From contig JASEER010000003.1 of NCBI GenBank assembly GCA_030019475.1, positions 40,670 to 104,669 of the forward strand: a stretch of 64,000 nt of DNA, written 5' to 3'. The stretch's first letter is position 1. The number at the start of each line of letters is the position of its first letter. A program made the translations under genes and the position numbers. The DNA comes from Thermoanaerobacterales bacterium. GTDB taxonomy: Bacteria; Bacillota; Desulfotomaculia; Desulfotomaculales; JASEER01. This document shows positions 1 to 7,282 of this stretch, one piece after another. The notes beneath the pieces were generated by a model. It ran no database searches. It worked only from the letters and a program-made list of their open reading frames with translations, and was not told the DNA's origin.

Positions 1-372
1 TACGCGGGAGCAGGCAACCTGTACTACCTGACCCTGCGCCCCGGGGCGGACCTGCGCGCCCTGATGCCGGCCGGCCGTTCTCCGGCCTGGCAGCAGCTGG
101 ATGTCGCCATCCTGCATCACCTGATCCTTGAGCCGCACCTGGGCATCGGCGCCGGGGAACGGGCCCGCCAGGGCGGTCCCATCACCTACACCCGCGAGGA
201 AGAGCAGGCCCTGGCCCGCGTCGACCGTGGCGAGTATACCCACGCTTTCTTCCTCAACCCGACCAGCGTCCAGGAGATGGTCGACGTCGCCGAGGCCGGG
301 GACAGGATGCCCCAGAAGTCCACCTACTTCTACCCCAAGCTGATCACCGGCCTCGTCATCAACGCCTTTTAA
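1..372 (+). CDS. DUF1015 family protein, C-terminal part
   Basis: The gene enters from the left edge; only the last 123 residues are present, in an open frame from base 1 to a TAA at 370-372. The segment HAFFLNPTSVQEM followed by GDRMPQKSTYFYPKL is typical of the C-terminus of the DUF1015 family, proteins of unknown biochemical role often annotated as HTH- or SerB-associated. The stop codon lies inside the left arm of a palindromic repeat (366-400), so the extreme end of the gene coincides with that element. The family call rests on the conserved tail only. Confidence 0.8.
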   Translation, partial: YAGAGNLYYLTLRPGADLRALMPAGRSPAWQQLDVAILHHLILEPHLGIGAGERARQGGPITYTREEEQALARVDRGEYTHAFFLNPTSVQEMVDVAEAGDRMPQKSTYFYPKLITGLVINAF

Positions 373-400
373 GTAAGGGGTCAGGCCCCTAACTTAAAAA
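366..400. repeat. Palindromic repeat, copy 1 (gene-end type)
   Basis: Left arm TTTTAAGTAAGGGG and right arm CCCCTAACTTAAAA pair with one mismatch around a TCAGG centre. The element contains the stop codon of the DUF1015 gene. Related copies are at 11398-11430, 11448-11488 and 60591-60635. It could act as a bidirectional terminator because both arms end in A/T runs. Confidence 0.75.
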
Positions 401-428
401 ACAGAGAGCCCCGGGGGAAACCCGGGCT
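396..428 (-). terminator. Rho-independent terminator, leftward
   Basis: Read on the minus strand, AGCCCGGG (428-421) pairs with CCCGGGGCT (415-407, one bulged base). A run of six T follows (401-396). It lies directly after the stop of the small leftward ORF at 431-559 and could end its transcript. Confidence 0.6.
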
Positions 429-430
429 AT

Positions 431-559
431 CTATTCTTCTTTATCCATGGTAATAAACAGGTACGGGATCATGCCCCGTTTTGCATCACCTCCTCTCATT
501 GCTGCCCGCAGACGGACGGTTATCTCGTTGATCTTTTCCACCAGCAAAAACGGGCGCAC
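431..559 (-). CDS. Possible small protein, 42 aa
   Basis: A leftward frame starts with GTG at 559 and ends with TAG at 431, giving 42 residues. It contains the segments RPFLLVEKINEITVRL and GMIPYLFITMDKEE, an amphipathic mix that looks like protein. AGAGGTG lies about 9 nt before the GTG and could be a ribosome site, although it also forms the 3' arm of the hairpin at 567-592. A Rho-independent terminator begins 3 nt after the stop. No family is recognised. It could be a genuine small gene downstream of hypE or a chance frame; the terminator placement favours the former. Confidence 0.35.
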   Translation of the reverse strand: MRPFLLVEKINEITVRLRAAMRGGDAKRGMIPYLFITMDKEE

Positions 560-560
560 A

Positions 561-592
561 TAATAAGGCACCTCTGAGAAACCAGAGGTGCC
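561..592 (-). terminator. Hairpin after hypE, probable terminator
   Basis: A perfect 10-bp stem (GGCACCTCTG/CAGAGGTGCC, 567-576 with 583-592) has a 6-nt loop and is followed on the minus strand by TTATTAT. It lies 50 nt past the hypE stop and would end the long hyp transcript. Confidence 0.6.
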
Positions 593-642
593 TGTCAAGA
601 AACCGTTACCGGGCCTTTACTGTGTTCTTGCCGGCAAATACT

Positions 643-1671
643 TTAGCAGATGCGCGGCAGGGGGGCGCCGGCCAGCAGGTCCAGGTGCTTGGTCCCCCCG
701 AGAGCGGTGCGCAGGTAGACCTGCCCCGTCCCTTCATCCACCTCGCCGATGACGGCCGCCTGGCGCCCGAACTCGTGGCCGCGCATCAGCTCCAGGGCCT
801 GATTCACCCGTTCCGCGGCCACGACGGCCATAAGCTTGCCCTCGTTCGCCAGGTAGAAGGGATCCAGCCCGAGCATCTCCGCCGCGCCCCGGACGTGCCT
901 GCCGACGGGAACGGCCTCTTCCTCCAGCCGGATATCCCGCCCGGCACTGACCGCGATTTCCTTCACCGCGGTCGCCAGGCCGCCCCGCGTCAGGTCCCGC
1001 ATCAGTCGCAGGCCGTCCCCAAGGCCCTCGACCAGCAGCCGGGCCAGTCCGTCAAGCGGGGCGCAGTCGCTGACCAGTTCGTGCTCGAAGCCGAAATCCT
1101 CGCGCGCGGCCAGGATGGCCATGCCGTGGTCGCCCATCGTCCCGTTGACCAGCACCCGGTCACCGGGCTGCAGGCGGTGGTAGCCCAGGTCCACCCCCTC
1201 CGGGATGATGCCCACCCCGGTGGTGTTGATGAAGATCCGGTCCAGCTGTCCGCGGGCCACGACCTTCGTGTCCCCGGCCACGACCCGCACCCCGGCCCGG
1301 GCGCAGGCGACGGCCATCGAGGCCACGATCTTCTCCAGGTCGGCGACCGGCAGGCCCTCTTCGATCAAAAAGGACGCCGTAAGGTAGCGCGGGCGCGCCC
1401 CGCTGACCGCCAGGTCGTTGACCGTCCCGCAGACCGCGAGCTTGCCGATGTCGCCGCCCGGGAAAAAGGGCGGGTTGATGACGAAGGAGTCCGTTGTCAG
1501 GGCGATCATTCCCTCCTCAACGGGCAGGGCGGCGGCGTCGGTCAGCTGTACCAGGGTCTCGTTGCCCAGGTGGCGGAAGAAAAGCTCGGTCACCAGTTCG
1601 TGCGTCAGCCGGCCCCCGTCGCCGTGGGCCAGGAGGATCACGTTGCTCTCCGCATGGTTTCTATCCGGCAT
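643..1671 (-). CDS. hypE: [NiFe]-hydrogenase maturation protein HypE
   Basis: HypE dehydrates the carbamoyl group placed on its C-terminal cysteine by HypF, giving the thiocyanate that supplies the cyanide ligands of the Ni-Fe site. The product has the AIR-synthase-like fold signatures (HGDGGR near the N-terminus, TTDSFVINP, RDLTRGGLAT) and ends in the diagnostic PRIC with the acceptor Cys last. The open frame extends to 1713, but ATG at 1671 is preceded by GGAGGG at good spacing and begins at the usual HypE N-terminus (342 aa). It is the last hyp gene, separated from hypD by 313 nt that hold a long inverted-repeat element. Confidence 0.96.
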   Translation of the reverse strand: MPDRNHAESNVILLAHGDGGRLTHELVTELFFRHLGNETLVQLTDAAALPVEEGMIALTTDSFVINPPFFPGGDIGKLAVCGTVNDLAVSGARPRYLTASFLIEEGLPVADLEKIVASMAVACARAGVRVVAGDTKVVARGQLDRIFINTTGVGIIPEGVDLGYHRLQPGDRVLVNGTMGDHGMAILAAREDFGFEHELVSDCAPLDGLARLLVEGLGDGLRLMRDLTRGGLATAVKEIAVSAGRDIRLEEEAVPVGRHVRGAAEMLGLDPFYLANEGKLMAVVAAERVNQALELMRGHEFGRQAAVIGEVDEGTGQVYLRTALGGTKHLDLLAGAPLPRIC

Positions 1672-1714
1672 AAGAACGCCCTCCGAAAACTTACATTTCA
1701 AACTGTTGCACACT

Positions 1715-1961
1715 GGGGGCCGGGGGTCTCCCCCTTCACTTCCCGGTGCTTCGCGTCGACGACTCTAGTCTCGTCGCGGACCGTTTCCAGTCCTCCTGCG
1801 GATTGTTCACGGGCGCTTTTGTTAGGGACGCGGCCATGCCGCGTCCGTTGCTTTCGGAAACGCCCGTTCACGTCCTCGTCGGACGGAAACGGGTACCGCT
1901 CCTTCGCCAAGAGTCGTTACCGACGCTCCGCAAGCCGTTCCGGTGGAGACCCCCGGCCCCC
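1715..1961. repeat. 247-nt nested inverted-repeat element between hypD and hypE
   Basis: The ends form a perfect 17-bp inverted repeat (1715-1731 with 1945-1961). Inside are more paired blocks: CCGTTTCC/GGAAACGG, ACGGGCG/CGCCCGT, a central GGACGCGGC-CAT-GCCGCGTCC hairpin near 1828-1848, and a CGACGA/TCGTCG hairpin near 1757-1777. Frames of 70-86 codons cross it on both strands, but none resembles a protein. It is either a MITE-like mobile palindrome or a structured RNA within the hyp transcript. No target-site duplication was seen. Confidence 0.75.
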
Positions 1962-1984
1962 GGTAAATATTTGCCGATGAAAAG

Positions 1985-3097
1985 CTACCGCTGCTCGTAC
2001 TGGTAATAGGCCGCGCAGGCCCCTTCCGACGAAACCATGCAGGGCCCCACCGGGTGGGTGGGGGTGCAGGCCGTCCCGAACAGCCGGCAGTCCCGCGGCG
2101 TGAGCAGGCCCTTCATCAGGGCGCCGCAGAGGCAGCCCTTCGGGATGCGTGGCGGCGGTACCTCCAGGGTGAAGCGGCGCGCGGCGTCGAAGTCGGCCAG
2201 CTCATCCTTGAGATACATTCCGCTCCCGGGGATCACGCCGATCCCCCGCCAGGAGGCGTCCCCGATGGCGAAGACCTCGGCCATGACGGCCTGGGCGCGC
2301 CGGTTGCCCTCCTCGCGCACCACGCGGGTGTAGCTGTTCTCCACCCGCGCCTCGCCCTGCAGCACCTGCGTCAGCAGCCGGTGCAGGGTGTCGACGATGT
2401 CCACCGCCTCGAAGCCGCAGACCACGGCCGGCAGGCCGTATTCGGCGGCGATGAAGTCGAAGGCCCGCCGCCCGATGATGGCGCTGACGTGCCCCGGAAG
2501 GATAAAGCCGTCCAGGGCCAGTTCCGGGTCGGCGACCAGGGCGCGCATGGCCGGCGGCACGACCTTGTGCGCCGAGAAGACGCTGTAGTTCTTAACTCCT
2601 TTCGCGCGGGCCATGGCCACGCTCAGGGCGACCGTCGGCGCCGTGGTCTCGAAGCCCACGCCGAGGAAGACCACCTGCTTCTCCGGATGGGCCGCCGCCC
2701 AGTCAACGGCGTCGGCCGGGGAGTAGAAGACGCGCACGTCGGCGCCCCGCGCCTTCTCCCGCTCCAGGGAGGCAAGGCTCCCGGGGACGCGGACCATGTC
2801 GCCGAAGGTGCCGACGGTGATCCCCGGCTCCCGGGCGAAGGCCACCATGCGGTCGATGTCTTCATAATCCGTGACGCAGACCGGGCAGCCGGGACCGCTG
2901 CGCAGGTCCACGTAGTCGCTCAGAAGGCTGCGCAGGCCGGCCCTGGAGATAGCCACGGTGTGGGTGCCGCAGACCTCCATGAACACAGCCCGCCGGCCCA
3001 GCTTCTCCGCCGCCTGCTCGGCCAGGGCGGTGACTTTCGCCAGAAGCCCCCGGCTGATGGCGGGATCACGCAGTTCCTCAAGCACCCGGCTGGGCAT
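1985..3097 (-). CDS. hypD: [NiFe]-hydrogenase maturation protein HypD
   Basis: HypD is the [4Fe-4S] scaffold that, with HypC, assembles the Fe(CN)2CO unit. The 370-aa product has EVCGTHT (Cys43), SGPGCPVCVT (Cys71/Cys74), GVGFETTAP and the C-terminal cysteine-rich stretch PKGCLCGALMKG, all family hallmarks. ATG at 3097 has AAGGAG about 10 nt upstream inside the end of hypC, which it overlaps by 20 nt, implying translational coupling. Confidence 0.97.
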   Translation of the reverse strand: MPSRVLEELRDPAISRGLLAKVTALAEQAAEKLGRRAVFMEVCGTHTVAISRAGLRSLLSDYVDLRSGPGCPVCVTDYEDIDRMVAFAREPGITVGTFGDMVRVPGSLASLEREKARGADVRVFYSPADAVDWAAAHPEKQVVFLGVGFETTAPTVALSVAMARAKGVKNYSVFSAHKVVPPAMRALVADPELALDGFILPGHVSAIIGRRAFDFIAAEYGLPAVVCGFEAVDIVDTLHRLLTQVLQGEARVENSYTRVVREEGNRRAQAVMAEVFAIGDASWRGIGVIPGSGMYLKDELADFDAARRFTLEVPPPRIPKGCLCGALMKGLLTPRDCRLFGTACTPTHPVGPCMVSSEGACAAYYQYEQR

Positions 3098-3314
3098 CGG
3101 CCAGGATCTCCTTCCAGAGCTTCAGGCGCTCCTGCGCCTCTTCCACGTCCACCTTCTCGATGGCGAAGCCGGTGTGCACCATCAGGTACTCTCCGAGCTT
3201 CACCTCGCCCACCAGAAGGGTGTTCACCTTGCGCCGAACCCCGAAAACATCGGTTACTGCGGTGTTCGTTTCCGGATCAACTTCAACAACCAACCCCGGA
3301 ATTCCCAGACACAT
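3078..3314 (-). CDS. hypC: Hydrogenase assembly chaperone HypC
   Basis: This small chaperone (78 aa) binds HypD and then the hydrogenase large subunit during iron-centre transfer. The N-terminus MCLGIPG carries the essential Cys2. The open frame reaches 3338, but the family always begins at this MCLG methionine, so the start is set to 3314. It overlaps hypF by 32 nt and hypD by 20 nt. Confidence 0.96.
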   Translation of the reverse strand: MCLGIPGLVVEVDPETNTAVTDVFGVRRKVNTLLVGEVKLGEYLMVHTGFAIEKVDVEEAQERLKLWKEILADAQPGA

Positions 3315-5622
3315 CCCTCTCCCACCTCCGATAGGCAATCACGGCCTGTCCCAGGCAGAGCCCGCCGTCGTTGGCCGGCACCCGCCGGTGGCACAGGACC
3401 TCAAAGCCGTCTTTGGGTAACAGCGCCCGTGCGGCGCTCAACAAGTATCTATTCTGCCACGTTCCGCCGCTCAGCGCAACCTGCGAAAGCCCGGTCGCCG
3501 CCGCAGCACGGCGGACGCCTTCCCGGACCATCTCCAGGACGGTGTTGTGGAAGCGCACGGCGATGGTCTCCCGCGTGACGCCGCGATCCAAGTCATCCAA
3601 CAGGCCCGCCACCACCCCGGCCGGGTCGATGACCTCCCCCTGGATCGCAAAGGGATAGGAGCCTTGCCGCAGGCCGTCCTTCGGGTCGTCCCAGACCAGT
3701 TCCGCCAGCTCAACGGCCGCCTGGCCCTCGTAGGTCGCCCGCCCGTGGAAGCCCAGGAGCGCCGCCGCGGCGTCGAAGAACCGCCCGCAGCCGGAACTCG
3801 GCGGGGCGTTGAAACCCCGCTCCACCAGCTTCAGGACGATGTCCAGGTCCCGCCCGCGGTCGGCGAAGAGCCGCCGCGCGGCGCGCTCTCCATCGGCGGG
3901 GCCCAGGTGCGTCACCAGGTAGGCTACCGCCGTCCGCCACGGGTGGCGCACCGCCTGCTCGCCCCCCGGCAGAGGAACCGGAGCCAGGTGCAGGGCCCGC
4001 TTGAACCCGGCGTCGTCCCCGGTCAGGATCTCGAACCCCCACAGCGTCCCGTCGGTGCCGTAACCCGTACCGTCCAGGATCGCCCCGATGGCCGGCCCGG
4101 TACGGCCGTGCTCGGCCAGGCAGGAGAGCATATGGGCGTGGTGGTGCTGGACCGCGTAACGCGCCCGCGCCGCGATCCGCCCCGCCAGGCGCGAGGAGCG
4201 GTAGTCGGGGTGCATGTCATAGCCGACGACCTCCGGCTCGACGCCGATCAGGCGCTGAAAGTTCAGGAGCGAGGAGAAGAGGTTCTCCTCCCCCTCGACG
4301 CTGTCCAGTTCGCCGATGTGCTGGCTGACGAAGGCCTGGTCCTTCTTCAACAGGCAGAAGGTGTTCTTCATTTCCCCGCCGATCCCCAGGACCACGGGGC
4401 CGCCGGCCACCGGGACCCTCACCGGCTGGGGCACGTAGCCGCGGGAACGGCGCAGGAGCTGCACCCCGCCGTCCACGACCATCGCCAGGGAGTCGTCGCA
4501 GCGGTTGACGATCCCGCGGTTGTGCCAGACGAACAGGTCGGCGATGTCGCCCAGCTCCTCCAGGGCGGCCTCGTTGTCCTTGGCCAGCGGCAGCTCGCTG
4601 TAGTTGCCGCTGGTCATGACCAGCAGGGTGAAGGGACCCTGGAAAAGCAGGAAATGTAAAGGGGTATAAGGCAGCATTACCCCCAGGGTCTTAAGTCCCG
4701 GGGCCAGTTCATCGGGCAGTATCGCCTCCGGCCGCCGCTGCAGGACGACGATCGGCGCCTGCGGGGACGCCAGGAGTTCGGCCTCCCCTTCGCTCACGAA
4801 ACAGTATTCCCGCACCGTCTCCAGGTCGCGGGCCATCACGGCGAAGGGCTTGGCGTCGCGGCCCTTGCGCCGTCTGAGTTCCCGCAGGGCCTCCGGGTTG
4901 CGGGCGTCGCAGACCAGGTGGAAGCCGCCCAGGCTTTTGAAGGCCACGATACGGCCCGCGGCCAGGGCCTCCCACGTCAGGGTGTCCCAGGGCCCGTCCA
5001 CCGGGCGGCCGTCGCGGTCCACGACCTCGATGTGCGGCCCGCAAGCCGGGCAGGCCACCGGCTGGGCGTGGAAGCGCCGGTCACCGGGGTCGTGGTACTC
5101 CCGGGCGCAGTCCGGGCACATCGGGAACTCGGCCATCGAAGTCTTCGGCCGGTCGTAGGGCAGGTCCCGGACGATAGTGAACCGCGGCCCGCAGTTGGTG
5201 CAGTTCGTAAACGGGTAGCGGTAATGGCGGTCGTTCGGGTCGAAGGTCTCCCGTGCGCAGTCCGGGCAAAGGGCGACGTCCGGAGGCACGAGGGCCTCCT
5301 TTTCGGCCGTGTCCTCGCTGGTAATGATGGAGAAATCGGTGTAGCCGGCCGGCGGCAGGGTTTCCCATTGCAGGCCGGTGATCCGCGCCAGGCGTGGCGG
5401 GCGCTCCCGCACGGCGGAAAGGAAGGCCTCGGCGGCCGCAGGCTCCCCTTCGGCCTCGATGACCACGCCCTGGCTGGCGTTCAGCACGGTGCCCCTCAGG
5501 CCGTACGCCCGCGCCAGGTTATAGACGAAGGGGCGGAAACCGACGCCCTGGACCGTGCCCTTGATTGTTACCCGGTACCGGACCGGGCCCCGTTCTTCCG
5601 CCTTACCTGTTCCTGCAGCCAA
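3283..5622 (-). CDS. hypF: Carbamoyltransferase HypF
   Basis: HypF converts carbamoyl phosphate and ATP to carbamoyl-AMP and passes the carbamoyl to HypE. The 779-aa protein has, in order, an acylphosphatase domain (VQGVGFRPF near residues 23-32), two zinc-finger pairs (CPDC..CTNC and CPDC..CPAC), a YrdC-like domain, and a Kae1/TobZ-like C-terminal domain with the HHHAH motif and LDGTGYGTDG. The first codon is TTG at 5622, with GGAGG 10 nt upstream. The 55-nt overlap with hypB suggests coupled translation. Length and domain order are normal. Confidence 0.97.
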   Translation of the reverse strand: MAAGTGKAEERGPVRYRVTIKGTVQGVGFRPFVYNLARAYGLRGTVLNASQGVVIEAEGEPAAAEAFLSAVRERPPRLARITGLQWETLPPAGYTDFSIITSEDTAEKEALVPPDVALCPDCARETFDPNDRHYRYPFTNCTNCGPRFTIVRDLPYDRPKTSMAEFPMCPDCAREYHDPGDRRFHAQPVACPACGPHIEVVDRDGRPVDGPWDTLTWEALAAGRIVAFKSLGGFHLVCDARNPEALRELRRRKGRDAKPFAVMARDLETVREYCFVSEGEAELLASPQAPIVVLQRRPEAILPDELAPGLKTLGVMLPYTPLHFLLFQGPFTLLVMTSGNYSELPLAKDNEAALEELGDIADLFVWHNRGIVNRCDDSLAMVVDGGVQLLRRSRGYVPQPVRVPVAGGPVVLGIGGEMKNTFCLLKKDQAFVSQHIGELDSVEGEENLFSSLLNFQRLIGVEPEVVGYDMHPDYRSSRLAGRIAARARYAVQHHHAHMLSCLAEHGRTGPAIGAILDGTGYGTDGTLWGFEILTGDDAGFKRALHLAPVPLPGGEQAVRHPWRTAVAYLVTHLGPADGERAARRLFADRGRDLDIVLKLVERGFNAPPSSGCGRFFDAAAALLGFHGRATYEGQAAVELAELVWDDPKDGLRQGSYPFAIQGEVIDPAGVVAGLLDDLDRGVTRETIAVRFHNTVLEMVREGVRRAAAATGLSQVALSGGTWQNRYLLSAARALLPKDGFEVLCHRRVPANDGGLCLGQAVIAYRRWERDVSGNSGVGC

Positions 5623-6236
5623 TTAAGCCACGCCTCCATCCCCTCACCCATCCGCACCGAGGCAACGAAGATCTCGAGGTCGGGATTGATGGTCTTCAGT
5701 TCGTCCTGTACCGCCGGGAGGTCAAAATCGCTCAGGGCCAGGAGGTCGACCTTGTTGATCACCGCCGCGCGCGCCTGCTGAAAGACGAGCGGGTATTTCG
5801 CAGGCTTGTCCCCGCCCTCGGCCACGCTCAGGACGGCCACCTTGCAGTCCTCGCCCAGGTCGAACTCGGCCGGGCAGACCAGGTTGCCCACGTTTTCGAT
5901 GAACAGAAGGTCCACCGCCTCCAGGTCGACCTGGTCCAGCGCCCGCGACACCATGTTCGCATCCAGGTGGCAGAGGCCCCGGGTGTTGATCTGCACCACG
6001 TCCACCCCCTGGCCGGCGATCCGCTCGGCGTCGCGGGTGGTGTAAATGTCTCCCTCCAGGACGGCCATGCGCAGCCTGTCTTTCAGGCCTGCCAGGGTCT
6101 TTTCCAGGAGCGTCGTCTTCCCGGCCCCCGGGGAACTGATCAGGTTGACCGTCAAGACATTGCGCAGGCGCTCGCGGTTCTCACGCGCCACCTGGTCGTT
6201 GGCCCGCAGTATGCGCTGCGCCATCACGACTTTCAT
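5568..6236 (-). CDS. hypB: Hydrogenase nickel-insertion GTPase HypB
   Basis: This SIMIBI-class GTPase delivers nickel with HypA. It shows a P-loop SSPGAGKTT (about residues 34-42), GLCHLDANM with the metal-binding Cys-His, ENVGNLVCP, and the NKVD base-recognition motif. There is no N-terminal His-rich storage tail. The frame is open to 6266, but ATG at 6236 (MKVVMAQ) matches the usual start and has AAGGTGAG 7 nt before it. Its start lies 56 nt inside the hypA frame. Confidence 0.95.
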   Translation of the reverse strand: MKVVMAQRILRANDQVARENRERLRNVLTVNLISSPGAGKTTLLEKTLAGLKDRLRMAVLEGDIYTTRDAERIAGQGVDVVQINTRGLCHLDANMVSRALDQVDLEAVDLLFIENVGNLVCPAEFDLGEDCKVAVLSVAEGGDKPAKYPLVFQQARAAVINKVDLLALSDFDLPAVQDELKTINPDLEIFVASVRMGEGMEAWLNWLQEQVRRKNGARSGTG

Positions 6237-6597
6237 CGTTCTCACCTTCTCCCGTTCCGTCGTCACCCTCGAAGTAGTCGATATAAAGCTCGGTCCCTTT
6301 TACCACTCGCGCCCGCGCCCCGCACTCGGGGCAGAAATAGGCGATCTCAGACACCACCGACTCGGCGCCGCAGCGCGGGCAGGACAGTGTAACGTCCACC
6401 GGCTCGATTTCCAGGGCCGCCCCCTCAAAGATGGTCCCGGGGCTCAGGACCGAAAAGGCGAACTCCAGGGCGTCGGGGATGGCGCCGTTCATCTTCCCGA
6501 CCACCAGCCTCACCTTGTTGACGCGGGTGATACCGTTGGCCTCGGCGGCTTTTGTTATTTCATCGATAACGGCCTGGATGAGGCCGATCTCATGCAC
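6181..6597 (-). CDS. hypA: Hydrogenase nickel chaperone HypA
   Basis: HypA binds nickel through its N-terminal Met-His and a structural zinc through two CxxC pairs (Cys73/76 and Cys89/92). The canonical MHEIGL start corresponds to a GTG at 6597, with GGGGAGG 7 nt upstream; the longer open frame to 6645 is not used here. The protein is 138 aa, whereas the family usually ends near residue 112 (IDYFEG). The extra 26 Gly/Asp/Glu-rich residues are read out of frame across the first 56 nt of hypB, so the tail may be a by-product of overlap. Confidence 0.93.
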   Translation of the reverse strand: MHEIGLIQAVIDEITKAAEANGITRVNKVRLVVGKMNGAIPDALEFAFSVLSPGTIFEGAALEIEPVDVTLSCPRCGAESVVSEIAYFCPECGARARVVKGTELYIDYFEGDDGTGEGENDESRDGAAHTAGQRPGGA

Positions 6598-6622
6598 GGC
6601 TTTCCCTCCCCGGAGCGAAAAC

Positions 6623-7135
6623 TCATTTTGGTGTCTGACCCTCAATTAACTTCTTGACTGCGACGGCGGCGGCGGGAACGGCCCCGGCCACCGCGGGCGT
6701 CAGCCCCATGTGCCAGCGCTCGGTGCCGGCCACGGTGATCCCGACCACCGCCACGCGCGAAGGCATCTGCTCGGGAAGCGTGCGCCTGCCGAAAGCCAGG
6801 GTATCCCGGATGCCGATGTCGTGCACCGACAGCGCCGCCGTTTTTTTCGCCGGCAGGTCGCCCTCCTCCCACTGGAGCACCCGGCCCGGCTCGCCCTTCG
6901 GATCCATGACGGCGTCGACGATGATCGCCGTGTCGTAGCCGTACATCAACTCCAGAAGTCCGAACCCGGGCGCGCCGGCCTCGACCAACTCCACCCTGTC
7001 CGGCAGCTCCCCGGTTTCTCTCAAGGCTTGCAGGACTTCCAGGCCGACGCCGTCGTCCCCCGCGAAGGGGTTGCCGCACCCGAGGACGACGACACGGCGC
7101 TCAAGCTTGCCCTTCATTGTATTATCATCCCTCAT
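6623..7135 (-). CDS. Hydrogenase maturation protease (HycI/HyaD/HoxM family)
   Basis: This endopeptidase trims the C-terminal peptide of the [NiFe] large subunit after nickel insertion. GCGNPFAGDDGVG, VDAVMDP and SVHDIG are the family's nickel-sensing acidic and histidine positions. ATG at 7135 (AAAGGG 8 nt upstream) and ATG at 7117 (GAGGG 11 nt upstream) are both possible; the frame also stays open to 7171. The gene lies between mvhA and hypA, so its substrate is presumably the mvhA product, which ends with a DPCFSCATH cleavage region plus 25 residues. Confidence 0.92.
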   Translation of the reverse strand: MRDDNTMKGKLERRVVVLGCGNPFAGDDGVGLEVLQALRETGELPDRVELVEAGAPGFGLLELMYGYDTAIIVDAVMDPKGEPGRVLQWEEGDLPAKKTAALSVHDIGIRDTLAFGRRTLPEQMPSRVAVVGITVAGTERWHMGLTPAVAGAVPAAAVAVKKLIEGQTPK

Positions 7136-7236
7136 TGTAACGCCCTTTGTGATAATACTTAAGCGACCCATCGCCTTTCAGGTTATTCGGCGGCCGTCGA
7201 CGTTATCCTCCAGGGCGTTTGTGGCTCCAAAACTAA

Positions 7237-7260
7237 GCCCTCCCGGCGAACCGGGAGGGC
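7237..7260 (-). terminator. Hairpin after mvhA
   Basis: A perfect 10-bp stem GCCCTCCCGG/CCGGGAGGGC closes on a CGAA tetraloop and is followed on the minus strand by TTAGTTTTGG. It starts 22 nt after the mvhA stop and may terminate or attenuate transcription into the protease-hyp genes. Confidence 0.65.
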
Positions 7261-7282
7261 CTGGCTTACAGAGCGCAAACCA

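Noticed and set aside
622..1980. Rightward ORF of 452 codons opposite hypE
   Set aside because: Antisense shadow of hypE plus the palindromic element; no recognisable motifs.
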